This document shows positions 14,880-23,294 of a DNA stretch of 64,000 nt, one piece after another. The translations under genes were made by a program, and so were the position numbers. Under the pieces are notes generated by a model. It was not told the origin of the DNA, ran no database searches, and saw nothing but the letters and a program-made list of their open reading frames with translations. The DNA is from Aliidiomarina sedimenti (GTDB lineage: Bacteria; Pseudomonadota; Gammaproteobacteria; Enterobacterales; Alteromonadaceae): NCBI RefSeq assembly GCF_003986955.1, contig NZ_PIPN01000001.1:248001-312000 (forward strand), read 5' to 3'. The stretch's first letter is position 1. Each line of letters opens with the position of its first letter.

Positions 14880-16191
14880 TACCGTAAAACTCCATGCGTC
14901 GGTAGAGTGCCTGGCGGCTGATGCCAAGCTGCTTAGCCGCGCGTGAAATAACGCCGCCAGCCTGCAACAGGGCCTGCTCGATAGATGCGCGGTCAATATC
15001 ATCCAGCACGCGCTTTGCCGCAGTTGCGCTCTCCGGAAGGCCTAAATCGGCGCCCTGAATGTCGTTCCCGTTACTCAGTAAAAGTGCTCGCTGACACACA
15101 TTTTGCAGTTCACGCACGTTACCCGGCCAGTGGTAGCTAAGCAGCAGTTGCTCGGCATCATGAGCAAGGCTTTTTTTGCCGCTGATAAAATACCGTGCCA
15201 GTGGCAAAATATCATCAGGTCGTTCAGCCAAAGCGGGCAGGGCGAGCTGCACTACATTGACACGATAGTACAAGTCCTGGCGAAACTGCCCCTGGGCAAT
15301 GGCGTTGGTTAAATCGGTATTGGTGGCACTAATCAGGCGCACATCGACGCGGCGGGTGGTACTGGAACCTAAGCGTTCATATTCACCGGTTTGCAGCACG
15401 CGCAGCAGCTTGGCCTGACCCGATAACGACAAATTACCAATTTCATCTAAGAATAAGCTGCCTCCGTCGGCGGCCTCGAAGCGTCCAATGCGGGTTTTGT
15501 TGGCACCACTGTAGGCACCTGCTTCCGCACCAAACAGCTCAGCCTCCATCAAATCGGCTGGCAGGGCACCCATGTTCACCTTGATAAAAGGCTTGTCTTT
15601 GCGTGGAGAGTTGGCGTGCAAGACATTGGCGATGCCTTCTTTACCGGCGCCATTGGGGCCGGTGATCAGCACCGCAGCATTGGCCGGTGACAGCTGCAGT
15701 GTCATCTGCATCAGTTGCTGCATCTGACTGCTGGCGAAGACCAAACCACAGAGATCTTTGCCAGCAAAGGCGGCTTGCTGCTCTTCGTCTCGGCGTGCTT
15801 GTTGTTCGCTCAGCTGTTTTAACTTCAGCGCATTGGCGACTGTGAGTAGTAACCGCTGGTCGTCCCATGGCTTGGCGATGTAATCGGTCGCCCCGGCCTT
15901 GACCAGTTCGACCACCATGTCCAGCTGGGTCCAGGCGGTCATCAGCACAATCGGTAAGGAGGGATACTGCTTCCGCAGTTGGTAGAACAAGACTCTGCCC
16001 TGATCACCCTGCATTTCACCGGCGGAGAAATTCATATCCTGCAGGATCAAATCGACAGGCTGTTCGTTTAACAGTTGCCATGCCTGTTCTGGTGTTGTCG
16101 CGCAGCAGACCTGGTAGCCCTGCAGCGAAAACAGCGTTTGCAGGGCCTGGCAAATGGACGAATTGTCATCAATAACCAATATATTCAGCAT
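14866..16191 (-). CDS. sigma-54-dependent response regulator (NtrC family)
   Basis: 441 residues. The receiver domain starts MLNILVIDDNSS, with Asp in LILQDMNF near 52. The AAA+ domain covers about 150-370, with Walker A ITGPNGAGKEG and Walker B SLFLDEIG. A Fis-type helix-turn-helix lies at the end (AAKQLGISRQALYRRM). The sigma-54 contact loop, normally GAFTGA, reads GAYSGA. It should activate the ABC export operon transcribed after it on the same strand, or upstream of it through the sigma-54 promoter at 20740-20756. It forms a two-component pair with the kinase at 13539. Confidence 0.87.
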   Translation of the reverse strand: MLNILVIDDNSSICQALQTLFSLQGYQVCCATTPEQAWQLLNEQPVDLILQDMNFSAGEMQGDQGRVLFYQLRKQYPSLPIVLMTAWTQLDMVVELVKAGATDYIAKPWDDQRLLLTVANALKLKQLSEQQARRDEEQQAAFAGKDLCGLVFASSQMQQLMQMTLQLSPANAAVLITGPNGAGKEGIANVLHANSPRKDKPFIKVNMGALPADLMEAELFGAEAGAYSGANKTRIGRFEAADGGSLFLDEIGNLSLSGQAKLLRVLQTGEYERLGSSTTRRVDVRLISATNTDLTNAIAQGQFRQDLYYRVNVVQLALPALAERPDDILPLARYFISGKKSLAHDAEQLLLSYHWPGNVRELQNVCQRALLLSNGNDIQGADLGLPESATAAKRVLDDIDRASIEQALLQAGGVISRAAKQLGISRQALYRRMEFYGIETP

Positions 16192-16194
16192 GGG

Positions 16195-17397
16195 TTACAA
16201 GGCTTTGGTGGCAGTGGCGGGCGACACCCGGGTAGCAATGGCAGCAGGATACCATGTGGCCAGGGTGACAGAGAATAGCAAAATCGCACTGGTTATCAGC
16301 GGTAACCACCAGTTGAGCGGAGGTAAGCTTATAACCTGTGCTAAGGCCTGGTTCAGGATCAGCGCGCAACCGATGCCAAGGACCGCGCCGACCAGGGTAC
16401 ACACCCAGCTTTCACTTAGTAGCTCAATAAAGATCAACCGCTTGCTGGCACCTAACGCACGTTTAACACCAATTTCCTGATGTCGCTTCAAGACATGAAA
16501 ATGCGCGCTGCTGTAGCTGGATACCATGGTGACCAAAAGCATTAATGCGGTCAGGATGGTGAGCAGAGCGGCCAGTCCGTATTCATTGCGATAAAGCTGG
16601 TGTTGTTGCTCAGCCAGGCTGCGTATGTAGTAGATTTCGATGTTCGGTTCTACCTGCTGCAATACACTGGTTAACTGCTCGCGAACCGCAGTGGTTTGAC
16701 CCGGCTCCGTTCGTAGCAATAAGGTATAGCCCCAGTCTACGGAATAGGGCGGGGCGACCTGCATACTGTTGTACATTACCTCGTCCGCACCATGCATGCG
16801 TTGGCCATAAAAATCACTAATTACGGCACTAACCGGCCCCAGATTAAGCTGGCGGCCGACTATGGATGACTGCCCCTGAAAAAGCTGCTCCGCCAAACTT
16901 TCCGTGAGCACCACACCGGGCTGAGTCTCGCTATCCAGAAAGCCAGAGTGCTGCGGCAACTCGCCCTGCAGCACGTCGACATTCAGTACCTTGAAAAAGT
17001 CTGGCGAGACAAAGTAGGTTGGCACACCTGGAATGTTGCTTCGCTCCTCGTTATCGACGTCATACAGATTGTTATTATTACCGCCTTGGGTAAGCATCGG
17101 CTGGTTACTGTAGGCAGAGGCGACAACGCCCGGAATATTTCGCAGGGCGCGAAGTTGTCGTTGCAGTAAGTCCTCAAGTAACGGGTAGGTTCGAAGTTGC
17201 GGTGTCGTCGGCTTTAGCTGCACCAGCACGGTTTCTTCCAGTTCAAGACCGGTCGGCCGGTTGAGTTGCTGGTGGGTTTGCTGAGCCAGCAGCACACTGT
17301 TAAGCAACAGCGCGAGGGTGATAGCCAGTTGTACCAGCAGTAAGATGGTGACAACTTTGCGGTTGAGCATCACTTTGAGCAGTAGTGATAATGACAT
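16195..17397 (-). CDS. ABC transporter permease, FtsX/MacB type (second)
   Basis: 400 residues: an N-terminal membrane helix (about 15-38), a large periplasmic MacB-like domain (about 40-270), then three C-terminal helices with the FtsX-domain motif HQEIGVKRALGASKRLI near 320. The ATG at 17397 was chosen because it lies 5 bases after the previous permease stop with AAGGAATA upstream; the longer frame to 17478 overlaps that gene. It pairs with the permease at 17403 to form a heterodimeric MacB-like channel. Substrate unknown (peptide, lipopeptide or toxic compound). Confidence 0.83.
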   Translation of the reverse strand: MSLSLLLKVMLNRKVVTILLLVQLAITLALLLNSVLLAQQTHQQLNRPTGLELEETVLVQLKPTTPQLRTYPLLEDLLQRQLRALRNIPGVVASAYSNQPMLTQGGNNNNLYDVDNEERSNIPGVPTYFVSPDFFKVLNVDVLQGELPQHSGFLDSETQPGVVLTESLAEQLFQGQSSIVGRQLNLGPVSAVISDFYGQRMHGADEVMYNSMQVAPPYSVDWGYTLLLRTEPGQTTAVREQLTSVLQQVEPNIEIYYIRSLAEQQHQLYRNEYGLAALLTILTALMLLVTMVSSYSSAHFHVLKRHQEIGVKRALGASKRLIFIELLSESWVCTLVGAVLGIGCALILNQALAQVISLPPLNWWLPLITSAILLFSVTLATWYPAAIATRVSPATATKAL

Positions 17398-17402
17398 GGT
17401 GG

Positions 17403-18701
17403 TTATTCCTTCAATTGCTGGTTCAGCGAACCAAACGAGGCACGCAGTGACGGGTATAAAGTCACCAGATAACTGCAAACCAGTGCGGCCAGGATGAGCG
17501 CTGTGATTAAGGTCAGATCCCAGGTTGAGAACAGGCTATTTTGGGGTAGCAGCGCGTTCATTAATGAGACGCCTGCATAGCCAATCAAAAGCGCCCCAAG
17601 AAGGGAAAACACCGTCATTAGCAGCACGTCGGCCAGCATTTGTAACTGCAGCTGGCTTCGGTTAGCCCCCAACGCCCGACGCAGACTGAACTCATATTGG
17701 TTGCTCAGGTAGCGATTGAGTGCCAGGTGGCTGGCATTAAAAAGACAGACCACCAGGAAAAGCAGGGTAACCAGAGCAAAGGCTTTGATATCGCCGGGGT
17801 CGTCACCAAAATAGTCAACGATCTCGTTCATCGGCACTAACTGGTTATTGATCGGGGCCGGGTGACGTCCCGCCGCTTTTTCGTCTTCCGCCAGGCTTTG
17901 CATATACTGCTGATAATCGTGCTGCTGTGCCGCGGTATCAAGCTGTACCCAGTATTGCAGCTGGTGCAGGGCGCCCGAGCGGCCTTCAGTGGCTAACTGG
18001 CGGTAATCCGTATCGTCATAGGTTTGTGAGTAGGAGTTCGACAGATAATTCAGGTCGTACCCTGTTTCCAGCGGCAGAAAAATATCTTCGGTAGGACTCA
18101 GGTGGTTGCGGCCATTGGCATCGTATAATCGCGGCAACATCTGCCATTCGTCGAGCACCCCGATAACACTGAAGTTTCTGTCGTCGAGCACCAATGATTC
18201 ACCGACTACCCCGGTCCGGCCAAACAGTTTCAGCGCCATCGACCGACTTAGTATGACCTGATTATGAGCATTGTCGTCGGCCCACACTGAGCCATGTAAT
18301 AGGGGTACTTCAAACATCTGAAAAAAGTCGCGTTGGGTAACCCGAACCCGCGCTGGTGTCGGTGGCTGATCTATGGTCAGTCGGGCATAGCCAGCGGAAC
18401 TGTACATGGCAGCCTGAGCTGACGGGATATCACTTGCGGCCAGCTTTTGTACATTGCTGTAGCTAAGTGCTCTGGGCGGGCGACAGTCGTTACATTGATA
18501 GGGCGCTATCAGCGTCATCGGGAAAAACAGCTTGTCACTTTTACCCGGCAAAGGGTCAGAATTCAGTTGGTAGTAAAAGGTGGCATTGGCAAAAAACACC
18601 CCCAGGCCTACGCTGAGAATGAAAACCGTTAAGGCATAGGGCAGCGGGGCCCGTTTAATGCTCAGCAGGCTCACTTTAAGGTAATAAATAAACTGTTCCA
18701 T
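17403..18701 (-). CDS. ABC transporter permease, FtsX/MacB type (first)
   Basis: 432 residues with the same layout as the downstream permease: N-terminal helix at about 18-40, MacB-type periplasmic domain with a CNDC pair near 71-74, and three C-terminal helices with the FtsX motif YEFSLRRALGANRSQL near 337. It lacks an ATPase domain; that is supplied by the gene at 18712, 10 bases upstream in the operon. It is a half of a probable tripartite efflux pump with the HlyD-like protein at 19426. Confidence 0.83.
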   Translation of the reverse strand: MEQFIYYLKVSLLSIKRAPLPYALTVFILSVGLGVFFANATFYYQLNSDPLPGKSDKLFFPMTLIAPYQCNDCRPPRALSYSNVQKLAASDIPSAQAAMYSSAGYARLTIDQPPTPARVRVTQRDFFQMFEVPLLHGSVWADDNAHNQVILSRSMALKLFGRTGVVGESLVLDDRNFSVIGVLDEWQMLPRLYDANGRNHLSPTEDIFLPLETGYDLNYLSNSYSQTYDDTDYRQLATEGRSGALHQLQYWVQLDTAAQQHDYQQYMQSLAEDEKAAGRHPAPINNQLVPMNEIVDYFGDDPGDIKAFALVTLLFLVVCLFNASHLALNRYLSNQYEFSLRRALGANRSQLQLQMLADVLLMTVFSLLGALLIGYAGVSLMNALLPQNSLFSTWDLTLITALILAALVCSYLVTLYPSLRASFGSLNQQLKE

Positions 18702-18711
18702 GGGTTATCCC

Positions 18712-19410
18712 TTATGCGCTTTGCGTTGCCAGCGGTTCATACATGGTGCTGTCATGCAGCTGACCGTCGATGATTTGAATATTGCGCCCAGCGCGACGAG
18801 CCTGGTCCGGGTCATGGGTGACCATCAAAATGGTGCAGCCTTGCTGATTGATCTGTTCGAGCAATTCCATCACCTGGCGCGCCATTAAGGAGTCGAGGTT
18901 ACCAGTGGGCTCATCCGCTAACAGAATGCGCGGCCGACCTGCAATTGCACGGGCAATCGCGACCCGCTGTTGCTGTCCGCCGGACAGCTGGGCGGGCAGA
19001 TAGTCACGCCGTGCGTGCAGGCCGACTAGCTCTAGCGCCTGTTCAATACGCTGCTTGCGCTCCGCTGCTTTTAACCCGCGATAGCGCAATGGCAGTTCGA
19101 TATTGTCGTAAATACTGAAGTCTTTAATTAAGTTAAAGCTCTGAAAGATAAAGCCGATTTTCTCGTTGCGCAGCTGTGACAGCGCAGCATCTGATAACCC
19201 TTTCACCGATTTACCATCGAGCAGGTAGTCACCGCTATCAAAGCTCTCCAGCGTGCCAAGAATATTCAGCAGCGTTGATTTGCCGGAGCCCGATGGCCCG
19301 GTCAGGGCGGCAAACTCACCTTCGTTGATCTGCAAATTCACGTCGCGCAACGCATGGGTTTCAATCAGTTCAGTGCGAAAAATTTTGCTCAAGTTTGTTA
19401 GCGTAATCAT
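18712..19410 (-). CDS. ABC transporter ATP-binding protein (LolD/MacB type)
   Basis: 232 residues, a complete nucleotide-binding domain: Walker [11 protein letters not shown] near 39, Q-loop IFQSFNLI near 91, signature [14 protein letters not shown] near 142, Walker [10 protein letters not shown] near 162 and the H-loop MVTHDP near 197. It belongs to the MacB/LolD subfamily that powers FtsX-type permeases by mechanotransmission rather than by carrying substrate across the membrane. It serves the two permeases that follow. Confidence 0.9.
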   Translation of the reverse strand: MITLTNLSKIFRTELIETHALRDVNLQINEGEFAALTGPSGSGKSTLLNILGTLESFDSGDYLLDGKSVKGLSDAALSQLRNEKIGFIFQSFNLIKDFSIYDNIELPLRYRGLKAAERKQRIEQALELVGLHARRDYLPAQLSGGQQQRVAIARAIAGRPRILLADEPTGNLDSLMARQVMELLEQINQQGCTILMVTHDPDQARRAGRNIQIIDGQLHDSTMYEPLATQSA

Positions 19411-19425
19411 TGCTTGGTCCCTGTG

Positions 19426-20694
19426 TTAATTAAGATTGACCCGGTTTTGGTCTTTAAAATCGCTTAGGTTTGAAATCACCCATTGCTCGCCCTCGGTGGC
19501 GCCGTCGAGTATTTCGACCCACTGCACTGACAGTGCGCCAAGCTCCACCTGCTTGCGCACCGCCTGGTCGTCGATAACCTGGTAAGCCTGACGCCCACCC
19601 CCTGAACTGACAAAGTCACCGCGGGCTATTTTCAGCACGTCTGCTTTATGTTCTAGGATTACGCGCGCTGTCAGGCGCTGACTCTGCCGCAACTGGCTGC
19701 TGTCGGCCTCTGTGAAACGCACGCGGGCGCTCACCTGGCTATTGCGCACTTCCGGTGCAATGTAGCTAATCGCACCACGCAACTGCTGGTTTCCAAGCTG
19801 CACTTCGACTTGTTGGCCTGCCATTAGATCACGGGCGTAGCTTTCAGGCACCGCAAGTTCCGCTTCATACTGACTCAAATCAATCACCGTCAGTAGCGGC
19901 TGGCCCGGCAACACATGGCTTTGTTGTTCAACCAGCCAGTTACCCAACTGGCCAGTTACCGGCGCGGTAATATTGAGTGCAAAAACCTTGCGCTGCAGTT
20001 CGTCCACTATCAGCTGCTGGCGGTGAATGGACTGAGCGCGCGAGCTTTGCTCAAAATTCAGCATATCGCGCGCCAGTTCGACCTTGCGTTTGGCATGGTC
20101 AAACTCCAGTTCGGACGTGGTCAGGTTGTCTTCGGCGATATCAAAATCAAGCTGGCGGATGACCCCCAGCTCAATCGACTGACGGGCGCGCTGCAGTTCG
20201 CGGCGGGCAGCCAGCAGATTGATTTGCGCTGTATTCATAACCTGTTCCATATCCAGTTGCTGATTGCGCGCTTCCAGCTCCGCACGTTCCGCGTCACTTT
20301 GCATGCCGGCCAGTACTGCCTCTTGTTGCTGTAAATCATTTTGTAATGCCGGGCTGGTAATAGTCGCCAATAAATCGCCCTGATTTACGGCTTCACCGGG
20401 CTGCTTGAACAACTGCACCTGGCCAACCTCCTGACTGTAGAGGGTAGGGGCGTTGGCGGCGACAATTCGGCCCTGCACTGAGATATCCCGAACCAGATCC
20501 CCCCGTTGTACCGTGGCGAACTGCATCTGATTCCGCGGCAGTACCAAGCTGGCACCTTCTCCAAACGATTGAAAAAAGACCACCGCCAACACCATCAAGG
20601 TGCTGACGATGGCAACACTTGGGAAGAAGCGACGCAGCGCACTCTTTGCCTGGCGCTGGATAATATGGTCTTGCTGGCTGGTGCCCTGGATCAT
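19426..20694 (-). CDS. HlyD/MacA-like periplasmic adaptor (membrane fusion protein)
   Basis: 422 residues. One N-terminal membrane anchor (about 20-45, FFPSVAIVSTLMVLAVVFFQ), biotinyl-lipoyl halves (QVQLFKQPGEAVNQGD and ITAPVTGQLGNWLVEQQ), a long coiled-coil hairpin (about 110-240) and a beta-barrel domain. It should link the inner-membrane ABC permeases to an outer-membrane factor. The ATG at 20694 was preferred to in-frame starts at 20733 and 20745, because these lie on or upstream of the start point expected from the sigma-54 promoter at 20740-20756; AGGAC precedes 20694. It is the first gene of the operon. Confidence 0.82.
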   Translation of the reverse strand: MIQGTSQQDHIIQRQAKSALRRFFPSVAIVSTLMVLAVVFFQSFGEGASLVLPRNQMQFATVQRGDLVRDISVQGRIVAANAPTLYSQEVGQVQLFKQPGEAVNQGDLLATITSPALQNDLQQQEAVLAGMQSDAERAELEARNQQLDMEQVMNTAQINLLAARRELQRARQSIELGVIRQLDFDIAEDNLTTSELEFDHAKRKVELARDMLNFEQSSRAQSIHRQQLIVDELQRKVFALNITAPVTGQLGNWLVEQQSHVLPGQPLLTVIDLSQYEAELAVPESYARDLMAGQQVEVQLGNQQLRGAISYIAPEVRNSQVSARVRFTEADSSQLRQSQRLTARVILEHKADVLKIARGDFVSSGGGRQAYQVIDDQAVRKQVELGALSVQWVEILDGATEGEQWVISNLSDFKDQNRVNLN

Positions 20695-20739
20695 GTGCGC
20701 TTGTCCTGACGTTTCAGTAATGCTTAATTTCATCCTGTA

Positions 20740-20756
20740 TTGCACCTTTAATGCCA
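20740..20756 (-). promoter_or_regulatory. sigma-54 (-24/-12) promoter of the ABC efflux operon
   Basis: On the minus strand the sequence TGGCATTAAAGGTGCAA has the GG of the -24 element and the GC of the -12 element separated by exactly 10 bases, as required for RpoN promoters. It points into the adaptor gene. An NtrC-family activator is encoded in the same cluster. Confidence 0.72.
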
Positions 20757-20810
20757 GGTTTCACATTGTTGATTTTAAAGGGGTTTAGACGGCTTTTGGA
20801 CGAAGAAAGA

Positions 20811-20854
20811 GTGTCCGCGGACACTCACAGTGTCCGTTGAAAACAGGCGGACAC
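20811..20854. promoter_or_regulatory. paired GTGTCCG/CGGACAC palindromes, putative activator enhancer
   Basis: GTGTCCGCGGACAC (20811-20824) is a perfect palindrome. A second pair, GTGTCCG (20830-20836) and CGGACAC (20848-20854), follows with an 11-base gap. They lie about 85 and 110 bases upstream of the expected sigma-54 start, the normal distance for enhancer sites of NtrC-type activators. Confidence 0.68.
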
Positions 20855-20959
20855 TGCGTAGTTGCGGCACCGGAATAACTTTAGTAAGGTCAGTTACATA
20901 GAGTTAACCTGCCATGGATAGCAGACATAGGCAGAGAGTACCTTCCGCGCTGACAACCT

Positions 20960-20987
20960 GTGCTGGCGCACTATATAAACGTTAGGC
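20960..20987 (+). repeat. attC-like right half-site at start of block III
   Basis: GTGCTGGCGCACTATATAAA then CGTTAGGC ends in a perfect GTTAGGC core, 15 bases before the pentapeptide gene. A left arm is not clear; AGTTAAC at 20902 is a weak candidate. It is related to the half-site at 10455-10480. Confidence 0.5.
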
Positions 20988-21002
20988 TCTGCAGAGAATA
21001 CG

Positions 21003-21602
21003 ATGACAGATGTGAAAAATAACGAGCACTATTTTGACCTTGCGTTTGAGAAGCTTTCTTTACCTGATGAGCACTACAGCGGCATCGAGTTTGAAGATTG
21101 CCAGTTCTCCGACTGTGATTTCTCAGCGTCTAAATTTCAGAAATGTAAATTTATAAACTGCACATTTGAACGCTGTAATTTAAGCTTGGTTGATTTCTCA
21201 AACTCAAATCTATTTGAGCTTAAATTTGAAGATAGCAAGTTAGTTGGTGTGGACTGGACAAAAGCAACCTGGCCGGTTTATCACTCAGATTTTGAGTTAA
21301 GTTTTAAGCGTTGTATTTTGAATGACTCGTCTTTTTTTGGGCTGACCTTAAATGAACTGGTTTTTGACGAGTGCAAGTTGCATGATGTTGACTTTCGTGG
21401 CGGTAACTTTGTAGGTTCGACAATGACTTATAGTGACTTCAGTCATAGTTTATTCATGGGAACAAATTTACAGGCAGTCGATTTTAGCGAATCAACGGCG
21501 TACACAATTGACGTCCTGGAAAATAATGTAAAAAAGGCCAAATTTTCACGATATGAGGCCTTGAGCCTGTTAGAAAGCTTAGGTATTGAGTTGGTTGATT
21601 AA
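21003..21602 (+). CDS. pentapeptide-repeat protein, Qnr-like
   Basis: 199 residues built of A(D/N)LXX-type pentapeptides from about 25 to 180 (CQFSDCDFSASKFQKCKF; CNLSLVDFSNSNLF; CKLHDVDFRGGNF). They would form a right-handed quadrilateral beta-helix resembling a DNA duplex. The C-terminus YEALSLLESLGIELVD closely recalls the end of the Qnr quinolone-protection proteins (218 aa), as do the CNLS-DF-NS segments. It may therefore bind DNA gyrase or topoisomerase IV; this is inference. It is bracketed by an attC half-site and a VCR-like site, the context of a mobile cassette. Confidence 0.75.
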   Translation: MTDVKNNEHYFDLAFEKLSLPDEHYSGIEFEDCQFSDCDFSASKFQKCKFINCTFERCNLSLVDFSNSNLFELKFEDSKLVGVDWTKATWPVYHSDFELSFKRCILNDSSFFGLTLNELVFDECKLHDVDFRGGNFVGSTMTYSDFSHSLFMGTNLQAVDFSESTAYTIDVLENNVKKAKFSRYEALSLLESLGIELVD

Positions 21603-21604
21603 TA

Positions 21605-21728
21605 GCTTGACATCCGCTGCAGGAGGGACCGCCAACGCGTCTCCTTCTCAGTTTAAATAAGTATTTTGAGTACGGCTATTATATTTTAGTCCAGGGCTTT
21701 GTTTGGTCTGCTTAAGCAGACGTTAAGA
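21605..21728 (+). repeat. VCR-like attC site (124 bp)
   Basis: The site begins GCTTGAC after the stop and ends TGCTTAAGCAGACGTTAAGA. The internal GGAGGGACCGCCAACGCGT closely matches the GAGGGACTGTCAACGCGT segment of the Vibrio cholerae repeat as I recall it, and the total length of 124 bp equals that of typical VCRs. The tail also resembles the VCR end (CCTTAGGCGGGCGTTA). Confidence 0.7.
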
Positions 21729-21740
21729 GGCGAGTAACCA

Positions 21741-22763
21741 GTGCAACCATCGCAGATTAAGAAAGATGAAATTGTTTCAGCAATAAAGAATTGTTCTAAC
21801 TCGATAAATTCGGAACGAAAAGTCGTAGCTGATATTTCTTCATTAATTGATGTGACATCTCAGTTGCCTCTCTCCAGTTTTGATTTTTGGGAGCGGTTGA
21901 TTCGTTCTGAATTCTCCTTAGCTCTAAGAGAATCTACTCCACCAAAGTGGAAAATATGGTCAAAATCCAACGAATTGTTAACTTGGCTAGACCTGGTTAG
22001 CTGGGATGGGCATAGGCGCGAGAAAAGCCTACGAGCTTTATCCGGAGCGGCACCAAATACATTCTTCTTTTCGCTTGCTGTTCGTAGGCTTAATGATTGG
22101 GTACCGCAAGTACGTGCTGCCGCAGGAGAAAAGCTTCCGGAGATAGCAAAAGCGACTGATCCAAGATATGTAGTTGAGGCTCTGTGTATTGCGCTTTCCA
22201 ATTGGACTTCGTGGGGTAGGATTGAGGAAGCAGGTAAAAAGGTTCTTTTACAAATAATTTGTGAAAAAGAAATAGCAGACTCGCTTAGGTTTAAGTTAAT
22301 TTCATCGACATCAGGGCCTATGCCTTCTCTTTTTTCTCAACTTGGACGCACTCCGATCCTTGATGGATATGTCAATGAGATAGCCAGTCTTGCCATCCAG
22401 CCATCTGTCCGTGCTAAGGCTTACCGAAGCTTATTTGAAGGCCGAATTGCGTGGGTTGAAGGTCGTAAATGGGAATGGACTGATAAAAGTTATGGTGAAG
22501 GAAGGTTAAAGCCCGTCGTTGCTGAGCGAAAACTGGACGTTCAAACCCCGCTGTACGACTTGATTAAAAAATCTTCTGAGGATCGTTCGTCTATTGTTCG
22601 TCGTATTTCAGCAGAGATACTAATACGAGAACTAGAAAATCTGGGGTCTGTTGCTTGGGAATTAGCTGAACAGTTTATTTCGGATAAGTCTCACCCCGTA
22701 TCTGAGAGAGGGCGATTTGCAGTAAGAAAGCTTGAAGAAGCGGAACGTGCCAATGCCTCTTAA
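21741..22763 (+). CDS. HEAT-like helical-repeat protein, cassette gene
   Basis: 340 residues, almost entirely helical, with paired helices resembling HEAT/ARM repeats (RLNDWVPQVRAAAGEKLPEI; DRSSIVRRISAEILIRELEN; HPVSERGRFAVRKLEEAE). No signal peptide, membrane segment or catalytic motif. HEAT-like proteins act as protein scaffolds or, in the AlkD group, on DNA; no AlkD signature is visible. The start is GTG at 21741, 13 bases after the VCR-like site with AAGAGGCGAG upstream. The stop lies in the next attC. It is AT-rich relative to the chromosome. Confidence 0.6.
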   Translation: MQPSQIKKDEIVSAIKNCSNSINSERKVVADISSLIDVTSQLPLSSFDFWERLIRSEFSLALRESTPPKWKIWSKSNELLTWLDLVSWDGHRREKSLRALSGAAPNTFFFSLAVRRLNDWVPQVRAAAGEKLPEIAKATDPRYVVEALCIALSNWTSWGRIEEAGKKVLLQIICEKEIADSLRFKLISSTSGPMPSLFSQLGRTPILDGYVNEIASLAIQPSVRAKAYRSLFEGRIAWVEGRKWEWTDKSYGEGRLKPVVAERKLDVQTPLYDLIKKSSEDRSSIVRRISAEILIRELENLGSVAWELAEQFISDKSHPVSERGRFAVRKLEEAERANAS

Positions 22764-22826
22764 CAAACAACTTCAGCGGAGCAATTTACGCTGTGCTCCA
22801 ATTACCTGTTGAGCTAGGCGTTAGGT
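22758..22826 (+). repeat. attC recombination site (69 bp)
   Basis: TCTTAACAAACAACTTCAGC on the left and CTGTTGAGCTAGGCGTTAGGT on the right end in proper core sequences (TTAAC and GTTAGGT). The centre is a perfect GGAGCA ... TGCTCC hairpin. The preceding stop codon is inside the left core. It is the clearest attC in the window. Confidence 0.8.
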
Positions 22827-22844
22827 GGCTGAACCGGAGGCTCC

Positions 22845-23249
22845 GTGAAGCCTGAAATACAAACCAAATTTGCGACATACCCTGCTGAAGCGCAAACGCA
22901 GCTGGATGCCGTCCGTCTTCTCATCTTTGCCGTCGCGGAAGAGAATGATTTGGGCGCAGTGGAGGAAACGCTTAAGTGGGGTGAGGCCAGCTATCTGGTA
23001 AAAGGTGGCACTGCGATTCGAATCGACTGGAAGCCAGCAGATCCCGCCGCCATAAAGATATATTTCCACTGCCAGACCAGACTGATCGAAACCTTCAGGG
23101 AAATATATCGGGATGAATTCGAATATGAGGGGAAACGAGCGATTATTGTCCCCCTGGACGCTGCTATCCATGAAGGGCCTCTAGCCCATTGCCTGCAAAT
23201 GGCATTGAAATACCATAGTTTGAAACACCATCCATTGCTTGGCGCTTAG
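22845..23249 (+). CDS. DUF1801 domain protein (YdhG-like), cassette gene
   Basis: 134 residues. The DUF1801 pattern is visible: a helical N-terminus (YPAEAQTQLDAVRLLIFAVA), the LKWGEASYLVK motif near 47-57, then IRIDWKPADP and a beta-rich core (AAIKIYFHCQTRLIETFREI). The family is related in fold to frataxin-like/YdhG proteins and has no established reaction. The start is GTG at 22845 preceded by CGGAGGCTCC, 18 bases after the attC site. Confidence 0.75.
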   Translation: MKPEIQTKFATYPAEAQTQLDAVRLLIFAVAEENDLGAVEETLKWGEASYLVKGGTAIRIDWKPADPAAIKIYFHCQTRLIETFREIYRDEFEYEGKRAIIVPLDAAIHEGPLAHCLQMALKYHSLKHHPLLGA

Positions 23250-23294
23250 GCTGCCCAAATACGTAGCATAGCCATTACATAGAGGTTTACTGCA

